Positions 53,808-62,497 of a stretch of 64,000 bases of DNA are shown in pieces. The notes under the pieces are model-generated. The model ran no database searches. It was given only the letters and a program-made list of their open reading frames with translations, and was not told the origin of the DNA. The stretch is taken from NCBI RefSeq assembly GCF_038446955.1, contig NZ_CP151803.1, positions 5,332,001 through 5,396,000 on the forward strand. Direction: 5' to 3'. Position numbers and translations under genes: made by a program. The stretch comes from Pedobacter sp. FW305-3-2-15-E-R2A2. GTDB taxonomy: Bacteria > Bacteroidota > Bacteroidia > Sphingobacteriales > Sphingobacteriaceae. Numbering within the stretch: position 1 is the stretch's first letter; the number at the start of each line of letters is the position of its first letter.

Positions 53808-55241
53808 TTATTCTTCTAAAGGGGAAGAAAAAAGGTTAGGGGCAAAATTTACTAAAAATAATTCTCTTTTCGCTCTTGTTACCCCAGTATATAACCAACG
53901 GAGAAAATCAAGGTCAATCATATCCTCTGTTAAATACCCTTGATCTACAAAGACCGCATCCCATTGACCACCCTGTGCCTTATGACAGGTTACCGCATAG
54001 GCGAACTTAATTTGAAGTGCATTATAATAGGGATCTTCCTTGATGGCTTTAAACCGTTCCCTTTTATTTGTGATGTGCTCATAATCCAGGTTAAGCCCTT
54101 CAAAAAGCTTATTGCTTTGTTCATAAGAGAGGTTGGGTGTTTCGGCAGTCAGAGTATCCAGCATCACTTTACAGGTAATTTGTCCTGCATCAGGGAAATC
54201 CATAAACTCCAGCTGAACCTCTGAAAAGCGGAAGCCATATCGTTCCTCTTCCCCCCTTACCCGCACTACTTTTGCCATATCACCATTGGCGATGAAAGCT
54301 GCGGATTCATTGTCCGGGAGCCAGAAATAGTTATTCCTCACCACCATGATCTGATCCCCTCCTGTTAACTCTTCCTCCCGGTACAGTAAGCGGGCGCGGA
54401 TTTGCTGATTGTAAACATTTGCCGATTTATTGGACCTGCAAACCACCAGGGAGTTTTCAATTCCGAATTTATGATACGCATATTCCAATCCTTCGACTAG
54501 TTTTAGCCCCGTCATCCTGAAAATGTCTTTATAATCTTTAGTGATAAACTGAGGCAGCTCCACACTACTGTCCTCCTCTTGTTCTTCGTTAATTAACTTC
54601 CGCAGCATGGTGGCGTTGGCCAGAATTCCTGATTCTTTTTCCTGGCGGACTACCTCTCTCAGTTCTACAGCCTTTACTTCCATTCCGAAGTTGGAAGCCA
54701 CATATTCTTTATTTAACGCCGGACTGTCGATGCTCCCTACCGGGGGCAGCTGTGCCGTATCCCCGACAAATACCGCTGCACAGTTTTTGGCATTGTATAC
54801 ATATTCCATCAGGTCCTTCAGAAAAGAAGAGCCTGTTTGAGTATTCCATTCGTCCGCGATCATGGAGGCCTCATCGATGATAAACAAGGTATGTTCAGCA
54901 ATATTCGGCGCAATCTGAAAAGACATATCTGTGGATACTGCCGAGCGTTTTCTATAGATTTTCTTATGGATCGTGAGTGCTTTTCGACCGGTATAGTTGC
55001 TCATCACCTTTGCCGCGCGACCTGTTGGCGCCAGCAAAACTGCTTTCAGTCCGAATTTAGGCAGAGCCTTTACCAAAGCAGCTACGGAAGTTGTTTTTCC
55101 TGTTCCCGCATAACCCCTCAATATAAAACATTGATCATCTAGTCTTTGGGTCAGAAAGGAAGCCATCTCTCTGCAAAAAACAAGCTGTTCGGTAGTCGGC
55201 GTGAATGCATAAGATTGCGCAATAATTGATGCTTTATCCAT
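53808..55241 (-). CDS. RecD-like DNA helicase (SF1, UvrD C2 type)
   Basis: 477 aa. Walker A GYAGTGKTT (about residues 43-51), Walker B LFIIDEAS (about 118-125), GDTAQLPPVG motif III, and the C-terminal UvrD-C2-type segment KFAYAVTCHKAQGGQW with WLYTGVTRAKREL. It matches the short RecD-like/PIF1-type helicases of Bacteroidota that act in DNA repair or recombination independent of RecBC. It follows the AraC region with no obvious operon relation. Confidence 0.85.
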   Translation of the reverse strand: MDKASIIAQSYAFTPTTEQLVFCREMASFLTQRLDDQCFILRGYAGTGKTTSVAALVKALPKFGLKAVLLAPTGRAAKVMSNYTGRKALTIHKKIYRKRSAVSTDMSFQIAPNIAEHTLFIIDEASMIADEWNTQTGSSFLKDLMEYVYNAKNCAAVFVGDTAQLPPVGSIDSPALNKEYVASNFGMEVKAVELREVVRQEKESGILANATMLRKLINEEQEEDSSVELPQFITKDYKDIFRMTGLKLVEGLEYAYHKFGIENSLVVCRSNKSANVYNQQIRARLLYREEELTGGDQIMVVRNNYFWLPDNESAAFIANGDMAKVVRVRGEEERYGFRFSEVQLEFMDFPDAGQITCKVMLDTLTAETPNLSYEQSNKLFEGLNLDYEHITNKRERFKAIKEDPYYNALQIKFAYAVTCHKAQGGQWDAVFVDQGYLTEDMIDLDFLRWLYTGVTRAKRELFLVNFAPNLFSSPLEE

Positions 55242-55309
55242 TTAACAAAGATGCAATGGTGATGTTATAGAAAAAAGGATTAATTTTGATCTTAAATAAT
55301 TTGATCTAG

Positions 55310-56140
55310 ATGAGCCATAAAAACAGCATATTATTAGTTGATCCGGAATTTGATCCTAGTACTGCGCCGGACTGCAATTTATTGTTAAAGATTACAGCAG
55401 ATAGCTTTTCCTATGCAATTATCGATAAAACCAGCAATCAGTTAAAAGCAGTATATGACCAACAGGAATGCCACAATATTCCTCAGGCCCTTTCTTCAAA
55501 ATTAAAAAACGACAGCTATTTAAACCTTCCATTCAAGGAGATTAAGGTGGCGGTATCTACAGAGAATTCCATTTCTATTCCGAATGACCTGTTTGACACC
55601 CATAACCTGGATCAATACGCTAAATTTTTCACAGAGGAGCAGTCAGACAACTTATATATCAGGCCATTCAGCAGTTATGGCTTTACCTCGATCTTTACTT
55701 TACACCGCTTTATAGATGAGACGCTGGCAGATTCACTGCTCAGCTGTAAGCTATATGATCAGCTCGCTCCGGTACTGGCAATGTCCAAAGACCAGCAGCA
55801 TAAATCACTGATCCTTGATTTTACCGCCTCTTCCTTTAATGCCGTAGTAACGGAGGACGAAAAGCTGATCTTCCGTAATTATTATGAAGTGGCCAACACG
55901 GAAGAATTTAACTATTACCTGTTGTTGATCATTAACCAGCTTCAACTCAACACCAAAGAGAACAATGTTCAGCTGAGTGGTATCATCCATGAAAACGATC
56001 ATTATTATCAATGTATTGAGAAATATTTCAAAAACATCAGTTTCATTACTCCCTTAAGTGATCAGGTAGATCACAAAATTTTAGACGACATGCCTGCTCA
56101 TTATTACAGCAGCCTGCTAGCCCTTGACCTATGCGAATAA
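55310..56140 (+). CDS. DUF3822 family protein
   Basis: 276 aa, actin-like ATPase-fold DUF3822, conserved in Bacteroidota upstream of rsmD. Segments: ILLVDPEFDPS at the N-terminus, SLILDFTASSFNAVVTEDEKL in the middle. No membrane segment. The end overlaps the rsmD start by 10 bases, so the two are translated together. The function is unknown. Confidence 0.85.
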   Translation: MSHKNSILLVDPEFDPSTAPDCNLLLKITADSFSYAIIDKTSNQLKAVYDQQECHNIPQALSSKLKNDSYLNLPFKEIKVAVSTENSISIPNDLFDTHNLDQYAKFFTEEQSDNLYIRPFSSYGFTSIFTLHRFIDETLADSLLSCKLYDQLAPVLAMSKDQQHKSLILDFTASSFNAVVTEDEKLIFRNYYEVANTEEFNYYLLLIINQLQLNTKENNVQLSGIIHENDHYYQCIEKYFKNISFITPLSDQVDHKILDDMPAHYYSSLLALDLCE

Positions 56141-56670
56141 TTGGCGGTACATTGAAAGGCATCCGTTTCAATGCCCCGGAAAGCTTACCGGTAAGGCCTA
56201 CCACAGATATGGCCAAAGAAGCTCTTTTTAATATCTTATACAATACCTACGATTTCGACAGTTGCGACGTGCTCGATCTTTTTTGCGGCACAGGGAATAT
56301 CAGTTTTGAATTCGCTTCGCGTGGAATCAGAAAGGTGACCGCAGTGGACAAACATTCGGGTTGTATTTACTGGGTAAAGTCTGTCATTGCCAAACACGGG
56401 CTTGACACGATTGATGTACAGAAGGCTGATGTATTCAAGTTTCTGGAATCACATACCAAATCTTATCAGATCATTTTTGCTGATCCTCCATATGATTTAC
56501 CTACGATCCCATTGATCCCACAGCTGGTGATGAAAAACAACCTGTTATCGGATAATGGATTACTCATCGTAGAACATCCCTCTTTATTAAAGCTAAAGGA
56601 CCAGCCGGGTTTTAAGGAAACCAGAAGGTATGGTAACTCCTCATTCAGTTTCTTTGAAAAAACAACATAA
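56131..56670 (+). CDS. rsmD: 16S rRNA (guanine-966-N2)-methyltransferase RsmD
   Basis: 179 aa. MRIIGGTLKGIRFNAPESLP start, VRPTTDMAKEALFNIL, the SAM-binding DVLDLFCGTGNISFE and the catalytic ADPPYD are all characteristic. It methylates G966 of 16S rRNA. The DUF3822-rsmD-coaD order is common in Sphingobacteriaceae. The stop is 1 bp before the coaD start. Confidence 0.95.
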   Translation: MRIIGGTLKGIRFNAPESLPVRPTTDMAKEALFNILYNTYDFDSCDVLDLFCGTGNISFEFASRGIRKVTAVDKHSGCIYWVKSVIAKHGLDTIDVQKADVFKFLESHTKSYQIIFADPPYDLPTIPLIPQLVMKNNLLSDNGLLIVEHPSLLKLKDQPGFKETRRYGNSSFSFFEKTT

Positions 56671-56671
56671 T

Positions 56672-57133
56672 ATGAAGATTGCCTTGTTTCCGGGATCATT
56701 TGATCCCATTACCATTGCCCATGTTGACATTCTGAAGCGCTCCCTACCTCTTTTCGATAAGGTCGTGGTTGGTATTGGATTAAACAGCTCCAAACAGAGC
56801 TTTCTCTCCGCAGAAAAACGCGAGGAGATTGTGAAAAAAGTCTTTGTTCATGAGCCTAAAGTTGAGGTTCAGCTTTATGAGGGATTAACAGTTGATTTCT
56901 GCAGAAAGATCAATGCGCAGTATATGGTTCGTGGCATCCGGTCTGTAGGTGATTTCGAGTATGAACGTGCCATCGCACAAATCAACCAGACCATGATGCC
57001 TGAAATGGAAACCATTTTTATTCTGAGTAAGCCGGAATACTCTGCAATCAGTTCTACAATTGTCAGAGATATCCTGCGAAACAATGGAGATGTAAGTCCT
57101 TTTTTACCCCAGGACGCTATCGCTTTCCTTTAA
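56672..57133 (+). CDS. coaD: Phosphopantetheine adenylyltransferase CoaD
   Basis: 153 aa from ATG 56672; the family start MKIALFPGSFDP fixes it over a longer upstream frame. The nucleotidyltransferase T/HxGH region is SFDPITIAHVDIL, and the C-terminal ISSTIVRD motif is present. It makes dephospho-CoA from 4'-phosphopantetheine and ATP. The 3' end overlaps the convergent NUDIX gene by 30 bases. Confidence 0.95.
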   Translation: MKIALFPGSFDPITIAHVDILKRSLPLFDKVVVGIGLNSSKQSFLSAEKREEIVKKVFVHEPKVEVQLYEGLTVDFCRKINAQYMVRGIRSVGDFEYERAIAQINQTMMPEMETIFILSKPEYSAISSTIVRDILRNNGDVSPFLPQDAIAFL

Positions 57134-57736
57134 TAAAGCGCCTGCCTCCAGAACCTGGACGATAGAGGGATAGGTATTACTCAGCACCGGTGCAAGCTCA
57201 GATTTGTTCAACCAGCTGGCTTTGGTGATGCCTTCTTCCTTTTGGGGAATCAATTTGGGTTCTCCTTTGACAGTCATGCTGTACCAGTTGGTTTTCTTTA
57301 AGACCACTTTGCTGCCTATCGTATATACATGATAGGTTTTACACAGCTTTTCGTCATTGGTATAAATTTTCACGCCACATTCCTCTTCTACTTCCCTCCT
57401 TGCGGCTTCTTTCATCTTTTCGCCTTTCTCGACCTTCCCCTTAGGCAGATCCCATTTCTTGTTCCTGAAGATAAACAGGTAATTTCCTTTGGCACTTTTT
57501 ACCAGGCCACCTGCGGCTTTGATAAGCGTAAGGCTATTTTTAATCTTTTTGAAGACCGCCTGCGGATCTGCATCTAATAACAAATAATCTTTCTTACTAT
57601 CGGAAGGAATGCTTTTATAAAGCTGTTTGAAATCAAAATTCTGAACGTCAATTTGCTGAATTTCTTTCTCCTGTTTAGGCCTTTGATCTGCAATAAACAG
57701 GGTGTTGTCGTTGATATAAATTCTATAATTCTTCAT
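57104..57736 (-). CDS. NUDIX hydrolase
   Basis: 210 aa. A complete NUDIX box GKVEKGEKMKEAARREVEEE-CGV lies about residues 98-120 and supplies the Mg2+/pyrophosphate site. An N-terminal extension of about 60 residues (phosphorylated-sugar or actin-like segment DYLLLDADPQAV) precedes the fold. Substrate unknown. It runs towards coaD and shares 30 bases with it. Confidence 0.9.
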   Translation of the reverse strand: MKNYRIYINDNTLFIADQRPKQEKEIQQIDVQNFDFKQLYKSIPSDSKKDYLLLDADPQAVFKKIKNSLTLIKAAGGLVKSAKGNYLFIFRNKKWDLPKGKVEKGEKMKEAARREVEEECGVKIYTNDEKLCKTYHVYTIGSKVVLKKTNWYSMTVKGEPKLIPQKEEGITKASWLNKSELAPVLSNTYPSIVQVLEAGALLKESDSVLG

Positions 57737-57795
57737 GATAAACGCTCAAAATGGTTTTAATAACAGGCCTTTAAAATTCCCATAGAAACAACAGA

Positions 57796-57821
57796 CCCCT
57801 TTAAATAGCATTCTAAAGGGG
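57796..57821 (+). other. Hairpin upstream of pyrE
   Basis: CCCCTTTA (57796-57803) and TAAAGGGG (57814-57821) are perfect reverse complements around a 10-base loop, followed on the plus strand by TTTTC. It lies downstream of nothing on the plus strand, so it could be a terminator for an unseen transcript or a leader structure. Confidence 0.35.
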
Positions 57822-58106
57822 TTTTCAATGGAAAATTCTACAAAATCACCTGGATATTTGAGTTTTTAAAACTATAAATATTTATTCAATTTTCCATTAC
57901 AGGCAATTACTATTCTCTCTACATCCCCATAAACTGCTATTTTAGTTCTTATGGTGCTGATTCTCAAAGGATGGCAAAAAACAGCTTTTGTTCCCAACAA
58001 TAAATGCCGACATTTGACGCTAAATAAGAAATATTTAAACGAGGATTTTTAAGCGTGATTTCTCACATTACTGAAAGTAGTGTTAGGACAAACGTATGAA
58101 ATTCTG

Positions 58107-58114
58107 TAATTTTG
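58107..58114 (+). promoter_or_regulatory. Candidate -7 box of pyrE (leaderless)
   Basis: TAATTTTG matches TAnnTTTG and ends four bases before the ATG at 58119. Transcription would start at about the first base of the start codon. No exact TTG is at -33 (TTA at 58083-58085, spacing 21). Confidence 0.35.
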
Positions 58115-58118
58115 GAGC

Positions 58119-58778
58119 ATGTATAATAAAAGTGATATTGAATTAAAGGTAGCTGAATTTTTATTACAAATAAAAGCAATAAAGTTACAGCCTAACAATC
58201 CATTTACATGGGCTTCGGGTTGGAAATCTCCTATTTATTGCGATAATAGAGTTACACTTTCCCATCCCTCAGTAAGAACATACATCAGACAGAAGCTGAC
58301 GCAGTTGATCCAGGAAGAATTTGGTTCCGTAGATCTGATTGCCGGTGTAGCTACTGCAGGTATCCCTCAGGGGGTTCTTGTTGCTCAGGAGCTGGGATTG
58401 CCTTTTGCTTATGTAAGAGCTAAAGCAAAAGAACACGGCACCGGAAGTCTGATTGAAGGAGAAATTGTGGAAGGACAGCGCGTAGTAGTGGTAGAAGATC
58501 TGATCTCTACAGGAAAAAGCAGCTTACAAGCTGTAGAAGCATTGAGAAATGCAGGTCTTTCTGTAGCGGGTTTGGTATCTATCTTCACCTATGGTCTTGA
58601 CCAGGCAGAAGAAAACTTTAAAGCTGCCAAATGTCGCTTCGCTACCTTATCTAATTACAATACATTGATTGAATATGCTGCTGAACATAGCTTCATTGCT
58701 CAAAACGATGTAGATCTATTGGCCAAATGGCGTAGAAACCCTGCAGATTGGGGAAAAGAATTAGAACAACTAACCTAA
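58119..58778 (+). CDS. pyrE: Orotate phosphoribosyltransferase
   Basis: 219 aa. The PRPP-binding motif VVVVEDLISTGKSS (about 126-139) and WKSPIYCDNRV near the N-terminus are characteristic. It makes orotidine 5'-phosphate in pyrimidine synthesis. It is followed after 9 bp by the SRPBCC gene, and the two share a terminator. Confidence 0.95.
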   Translation: MYNKSDIELKVAEFLLQIKAIKLQPNNPFTWASGWKSPIYCDNRVTLSHPSVRTYIRQKLTQLIQEEFGSVDLIAGVATAGIPQGVLVAQELGLPFAYVRAKAKEHGTGSLIEGEIVEGQRVVVVEDLISTGKSSLQAVEALRNAGLSVAGLVSIFTYGLDQAEENFKAAKCRFATLSNYNTLIEYAAEHSFIAQNDVDLLAKWRRNPADWGKELEQLT

Positions 58779-58787
58779 GACCATATA

Positions 58788-59186
58788 ATGACAGTTATCG
58801 AGAGTACTACTGATATCAACCAGCCTGTAGCCACAGTTTATGCATTTTTAGCTGATTTAAATAACCATCAGCAATTGATGCCTGAAAATATCTACAACTG
58901 GTCATCCACCAATGATGAAGCAAGCTTTACCATTCAGAATATGGCCAAATTGGCGATTAAAATTTCTAACCGCGTAGAGAATGAGGAATTAACGGCTATC
59001 CCTACGGAGAAAGCTCCTTTTGATCTGGAATTGAAATGGACGGTTGCAGACAATGGCAATGGTGGTACTACCGCTAAACATATTATTACTGCAGATCTGA
59101 ATATGATGATGAAAATGCTGGCGGCAGGTCCACTGCAGAAATTAGCAAATCATCAGACGGAAAGACTTGCAGAAGTATTGAAGTAA
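58788..59186 (+). CDS. SRPBCC (START-like) family protein
   Basis: 132 aa, helix-grip fold starting MTVIESTTDINQPVATVYAF, a pattern of START/Bet v 1-like ligand-binding proteins; the C-terminal helix carries MMMKMLAAGPLQKLANHQ. Often found right behind pyrE in Bacteroidota. The ligand is unknown; no signal peptide, so cytosolic. Confidence 0.85.
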   Translation: MTVIESTTDINQPVATVYAFLADLNNHQQLMPENIYNWSSTNDEASFTIQNMAKLAIKISNRVENEELTAIPTEKAPFDLELKWTVADNGNGGTTAKHIITADLNMMMKMLAAGPLQKLANHQTERLAEVLK

Positions 59187-59198
59187 TTTTTTTAAATA

Positions 59199-59239
59199 AA
59201 AAAAAGGAGGTGTTCATGGTTTGGAAGCCTCCTTTTTTT
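59199..59239 (+). terminator. Terminator of pyrE operon, T-tract interrupted by IS insertion
   Basis: A12-type arm with GGAGG (59199-59210) pairs with CCTCC plus seven T (59228-59239) around a 17-base loop. It is an intrinsic terminator. The T-tract is part of the 8-bp target duplication of the adjacent IS element. Confidence 0.8.
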
Positions 59240-59240
59240 A

Positions 59241-59277
59241 GGCAGTGTACAGAAATCTGTGTAAATGAAATTTGGGG
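59241..59277 (+). repeat. Left inverted repeat of the IS
   Basis: 37 bp beginning GGCAGTGTACAG and ending in TTTGGGG; about seven mismatches to the right end in inverted orientation. Confidence 0.9.
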
Positions 59278-59285
59278 TTAGGGTA

Positions 59286-60488
59286 TCAGACCTTAACCCT
59301 TTGTTCAAAAATAGCAATAAACTGATTTATAATCAACGGCCAGTTATGAATGGGCATCGTCCACTTTTTAGTGGCTTCCATTAAGGCCAGGTAAACAGAT
59401 TTTTTCACAGCCTCATCGGTTGGAAAAGACATTTTATTTTTGGTGTATTTTCTGATCTTTCCATTCAAATTTTCAATTAAATTAGTTGTATAAATGATTT
59501 TCCTGATTTCCAGGGGGAACTCAAAAAATGCCGTCAGGTCATCCCAGTTTATCCGCCAGCTTCGAATCGCATAAGGATATTTTATTCCCCATTTTAACTC
59601 AAATGTTGTGAGTTCAGCTTCTGCTGCCTGCTTATTGGGAGCTGAATAAATGGGCTTCATATCTTCCGTAAATGGCTTTTTATCCTTCCATACCACATAC
59701 TTGCAGGCATTACGAATCTGATGAACCACACAAATCTGAGTGGTAGATTGCGGAAATACAGAACGGATGGTCTGAGTAAAGCCACCCAGGTTATCGGTGC
59801 ATGTGATCAGAATATCCTGAACACCTCTGGTCTGCAAATCAGTGAGCACACTCATCCAAAAAGCACTACTTTCATTCTTTCCCAGCCATAGCCCCAATAC
59901 TTCCTTACGGCCTTCCATATTAAGTCCAACAGCCAGATAGATCGTTTTATTGATGACCTTATTACTTTCTCTTACTTTGAAAACAATGCCATCCATCCAC
60001 ACAATCATATATACCGGATCAAGTGGGCGATTCTGCCAGGCTAAAATATCATCAGTTACTCTTGCTGTTATGGTCGAAATGGTAGAGGGTGGTAAACGAA
60101 AGTCATATAACTCACGAAGTTCTTCTTCAATGTCAGCATTGGACATCCCCTTGGCATATAAAGAAACTACCAACTTTTCTATGCCTTCTGAGAGTTTACT
60201 CCGTTTGGGAAGGATCTGTGGATCAAAACTGGAATCCCGGTCTCTGGGGACTTTGACATCCAGTTCTCCATGTTCTGTTTTTACCTTCTTTTCGCCATAA
60301 CCATTACGGGAATTATCGGTTTGTTTGCGTTGTTTATCGTGCTTAACATAGCCCAGATGAGAATCAAGCTCCCCTTCAAGCATCTTTTCAACGCCTCGTT
60401 TATACATCTGATCCATGAAGCTCATGAAATCTTTGCCGTCCTTAAACTGTTTAAGGAAATCGTCATTTAAAAAATCTTCTGCTTGCAT
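59286..60488 (-). CDS. IS256-family (Mutator-type) transposase
   Basis: 400 aa, the standard length. DDE-type catalytic core: IVWMDGIVFKV with the first Asp, ILITCTDNLGGF with the second, and a later Glu in the helix near NLIENLNGKIRKYTK. Segment HQIRNACKYVVWKDKK is family specific. It inserts via 8-bp duplications. No frameshift or internal stop is seen, so it may be active. Confidence 0.95.
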   Translation of the reverse strand: MQAEDFLNDDFLKQFKDGKDFMSFMDQMYKRGVEKMLEGELDSHLGYVKHDKQRKQTDNSRNGYGEKKVKTEHGELDVKVPRDRDSSFDPQILPKRSKLSEGIEKLVVSLYAKGMSNADIEEELRELYDFRLPPSTISTITARVTDDILAWQNRPLDPVYMIVWMDGIVFKVRESNKVINKTIYLAVGLNMEGRKEVLGLWLGKNESSAFWMSVLTDLQTRGVQDILITCTDNLGGFTQTIRSVFPQSTTQICVVHQIRNACKYVVWKDKKPFTEDMKPIYSAPNKQAAEAELTTFELKWGIKYPYAIRSWRINWDDLTAFFEFPLEIRKIIYTTNLIENLNGKIRKYTKNKMSFPTDEAVKKSVYLALMEATKKWTMPIHNWPLIINQFIAIFEQRVKV

Positions 60489-60538
60489 CTTTTAAATTCC
60501 TTTCTCTAATTTACATAAAAATGGGATCTAAGTTTTTA

Positions 60539-60575
60539 CCTCAAATCCCATTTACACAGTTTTTTGGATACTGCC
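60539..60575 (-). repeat. Right inverted repeat of the IS
   Basis: 37 bp; its reverse complement begins GGCAGTATCCAA and contains ACTGTGTAAATG, shared with the left end. Confidence 0.9.
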
Positions 60576-60593
60576 TTTTTTTATTGGGTTTAT

Positions 60594-60857
60594 TTAAGAA
60601 ATAGGACCTCTTAGATAAACGAACCTCTTTACACCGGAACCCATTGGTTGAGGTATCTGCGTTGCAAGCGCATTTGAAATGTAAGTCTCGATATTACTAC
60701 CAAGAGTCGAAGGGGTTGTACTTTCCTCATTAAGATAAACCGCACATATATGTTCACCAAATATACAAAGAGGTTTTACTGAAACCAATCTATACTTAGT
60801 TGGATCAAAGGGATTTCCCCCCACGTTCCAGCCTGTAAATGCATACCAATTAGCCAT
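60594..60857 (-). CDS. Hypothetical small protein near toxin locus
   Basis: 87 aa, starting MANWYAFTGWNVGGN, no signal peptide, beta-rich. No known domain recognised. It is 250 bp beyond the immunity-like genes on the same strand, and the IS lies 19 bp after its stop. It could be part of a longer toxin-immunity array. Confidence 0.5.
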   Translation of the reverse strand: MANWYAFTGWNVGGNPFDPTKYRLVSVKPLCIFGEHICAVYLNEESTTPSTLGSNIETYISNALATQIPQPMGSGVKRFVYLRGPIS

Positions 60858-61106
60858 GAGAAATATTACTTTTATAAATCAAAAAGCAACAAAAACTTTA
60901 ATATCACTTACTCTTTTCAAGGTTTTCAGCATCTCCTTTATTGTACTACCAATTTACATGCTATATCTGTAATTTAATAGGGGCATATGTCTCAAAAACA
61001 AGGTTTAGCAATTCATCGTCATGAGGTCAATGAATGACATTGTAAAGTCTACTATTGGCAAGAATGTACGCTTATCGATCTCAGAGATCCTATAGTTCTA
61101 GATGTC

Positions 61107-61748
61107 TTATTTTTTGTCCCAGTCATGTGGCAACCAACGGTTAGGAAGATCGGTCGTATTATCAGGATTTGTATTGGGCGGTATAATATCTACGGGGAAA
61201 TCTCTATCGAGTTTTGTGATGCCCTCATATTGGTCAAATTCAGGATATTTTTCATATAAACCGTCTATAACAAAAAGTTTATTGCGCTCATAGTCCTGAA
61301 TTTTCTCATTCTTCTCATCATATTTACGATAGCTAACCTGTCCTGTTTCATCAAAAACGAAATGTAAACGGTAATCTTCATTGTCACTACTTTCAGAACT
61401 GAAACTATAATACCAAATCTCATCTAAAAAAATCTTATCCGTGTGAATTTTCGAGGGAGAAAAAAAATAAGTCAGATAGATTCTATTTGCATCATCTAAA
61501 AAATCAGCTTTTACATGCCCTCCTTTTAAAACTAAATAACAGAAAAGCGCTTCCTCATTAAACATGGTTAGTTCATAATGTAACCCCTGTTTATGATTTA
61601 TTCTTGCAATATCCTTTGCGGTCATCGCTCCGGATTCATACTTTTTCTTATACTTTGTCTTATTTGATATATCCAATCTTCCAATTAACTGAATTTCAGA
61701 CTGAAGTTTTTTTACTGAGGCCCAATAGTTTTGATATTTTAATTCCAT
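61107..61748 (-). CDS. Putative immunity protein, copy 2
   Basis: 213 aa. The C-terminal 91 residues (from NEDYRLHFVFDETG to the end) differ from the neighbouring copy at only three positions, while the N-terminal half is much more diverged. No signal peptide; cytosolic and acidic. Two tandem copies behind a polymorphic toxin gene are typical of immunity genes. The family is not named with certainty. Confidence 0.6.
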   Translation of the reverse strand: MELKYQNYWASVKKLQSEIQLIGRLDISNKTKYKKKYESGAMTAKDIARINHKQGLHYELTMFNEEALFCYLVLKGGHVKADFLDDANRIYLTYFFSPSKIHTDKIFLDEIWYYSFSSESSDNEDYRLHFVFDETGQVSYRKYDEKNEKIQDYERNKLFVIDGLYEKYPEFDQYEGITKLDRDFPVDIIPPNTNPDNTTDLPNRWLPHDWDKK

Positions 61749-61841
61749 GAGAGATTAATTATTAAATCCTCCTCCAACTGCCATTTTGCAATCCGGTTAA
61801 AAAACCTGTCGTTGTTAATAATTTAAGATTGAAGCATTACC

Positions 61842-62492
61842 TTATTTTTTGTCCCAATCAGGTGGTAACCAACGGTTAGGAAGATCGGTCGTATTGTCAG
61901 GATTTGTATTGGGCGGTATAATATCTACGGGAAAATCTCTATCAAGTTTGGTGATGCCCTCATATTGGTCAAATTCCGGGTATTTTTCATATAAACCGTC
62001 TATAACAAACAGTTTATTGCTCTCATAGTCCTGAATCTTCTCATTCTGTTCATCATATTTCCGATAACTGACCTGCCCTGTTTCATCAAAAACAAAATGT
62101 AAACGGTAATCTTCATTTTCATTACTATCAGAACTAAAATTATAATACCAGATCTCCCGAAGAAAAAGTGTTCTATCTTCTTTCACCTCATGAAATAAAT
62201 AGGTTAAATAGCGACGTCCAACCTGGTCTAAAAAGTTCACTCCAACATGTTTATTTCTGGGTACGATGGTCACATAGCTATCCGGAATAGCTTCATTATC
62301 TCCAAAGACACAAAACTCGTAATGTAACAGATCAAGATGATTCTGTTTTGCTACATCTAAAGCCGACAGTTGTCCTTTTTGAACTTTTGCTTTATTCTTA
62401 GTGCCGTTTGAAGCATCTAATTTGGTTTGAGTCCCAGCTTCCGTATTCAGTTCCTTATAGCTTTCTAACCAGTTTTGATATTTAATAGTCAT
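61842..62492 (-). CDS. Putative immunity protein, copy 1
   Basis: 216 aa, directly behind the toxin gene (5 bp), so most likely its cognate immunity protein. N-terminal part (about 1-125) includes LDASNGTKNKAKVQKGQL; C-terminal part ends DLPNRWLPPDWDKK and is nearly identical to the next copy. It would bind and block the nuclease-like C-terminal domain of the toxin. Confidence 0.65.
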   Translation of the reverse strand: MTIKYQNWLESYKELNTEAGTQTKLDASNGTKNKAKVQKGQLSALDVAKQNHLDLLHYEFCVFGDNEAIPDSYVTIVPRNKHVGVNFLDQVGRRYLTYLFHEVKEDRTLFLREIWYYNFSSDSNENEDYRLHFVFDETGQVSYRKYDEQNEKIQDYESNKLFVIDGLYEKYPEFDQYEGITKLDRDFPVDIIPPNTNPDNTTDLPNRWLPPDWDKK

Positions 62493-62497
62493 ATTCC

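Larger units (their letters stand above)
57737..58118. other. Intergenic region before pyrE
   Basis: 382 bp. It holds a hairpin at 57796-57821 and a candidate promoter box at 58107-58114 just in front of pyrE. The rest has no evident coding frame; there is an A/T-rich stretch at 57840-57900. Confidence 0.6.
59241..60575. mobile_element. Complete IS256-family insertion sequence
   Basis: 1335 bp, bounded by 37-bp inverted repeats starting GGCAGT and flanked by an 8-bp direct duplication TTTTTTTA (59233-59240 and 60576-60583), which is the typical target duplication of the family. A single transposase gene on the minus strand occupies nearly the whole element. Intact ends and gene suggest recent movement. 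Confidence 0.95.

Noticed and set aside
57796..57821. Terminator of coaD
   Set aside because: It lies more than 650 bp after the coaD stop and beyond the opposing NUDIX gene.
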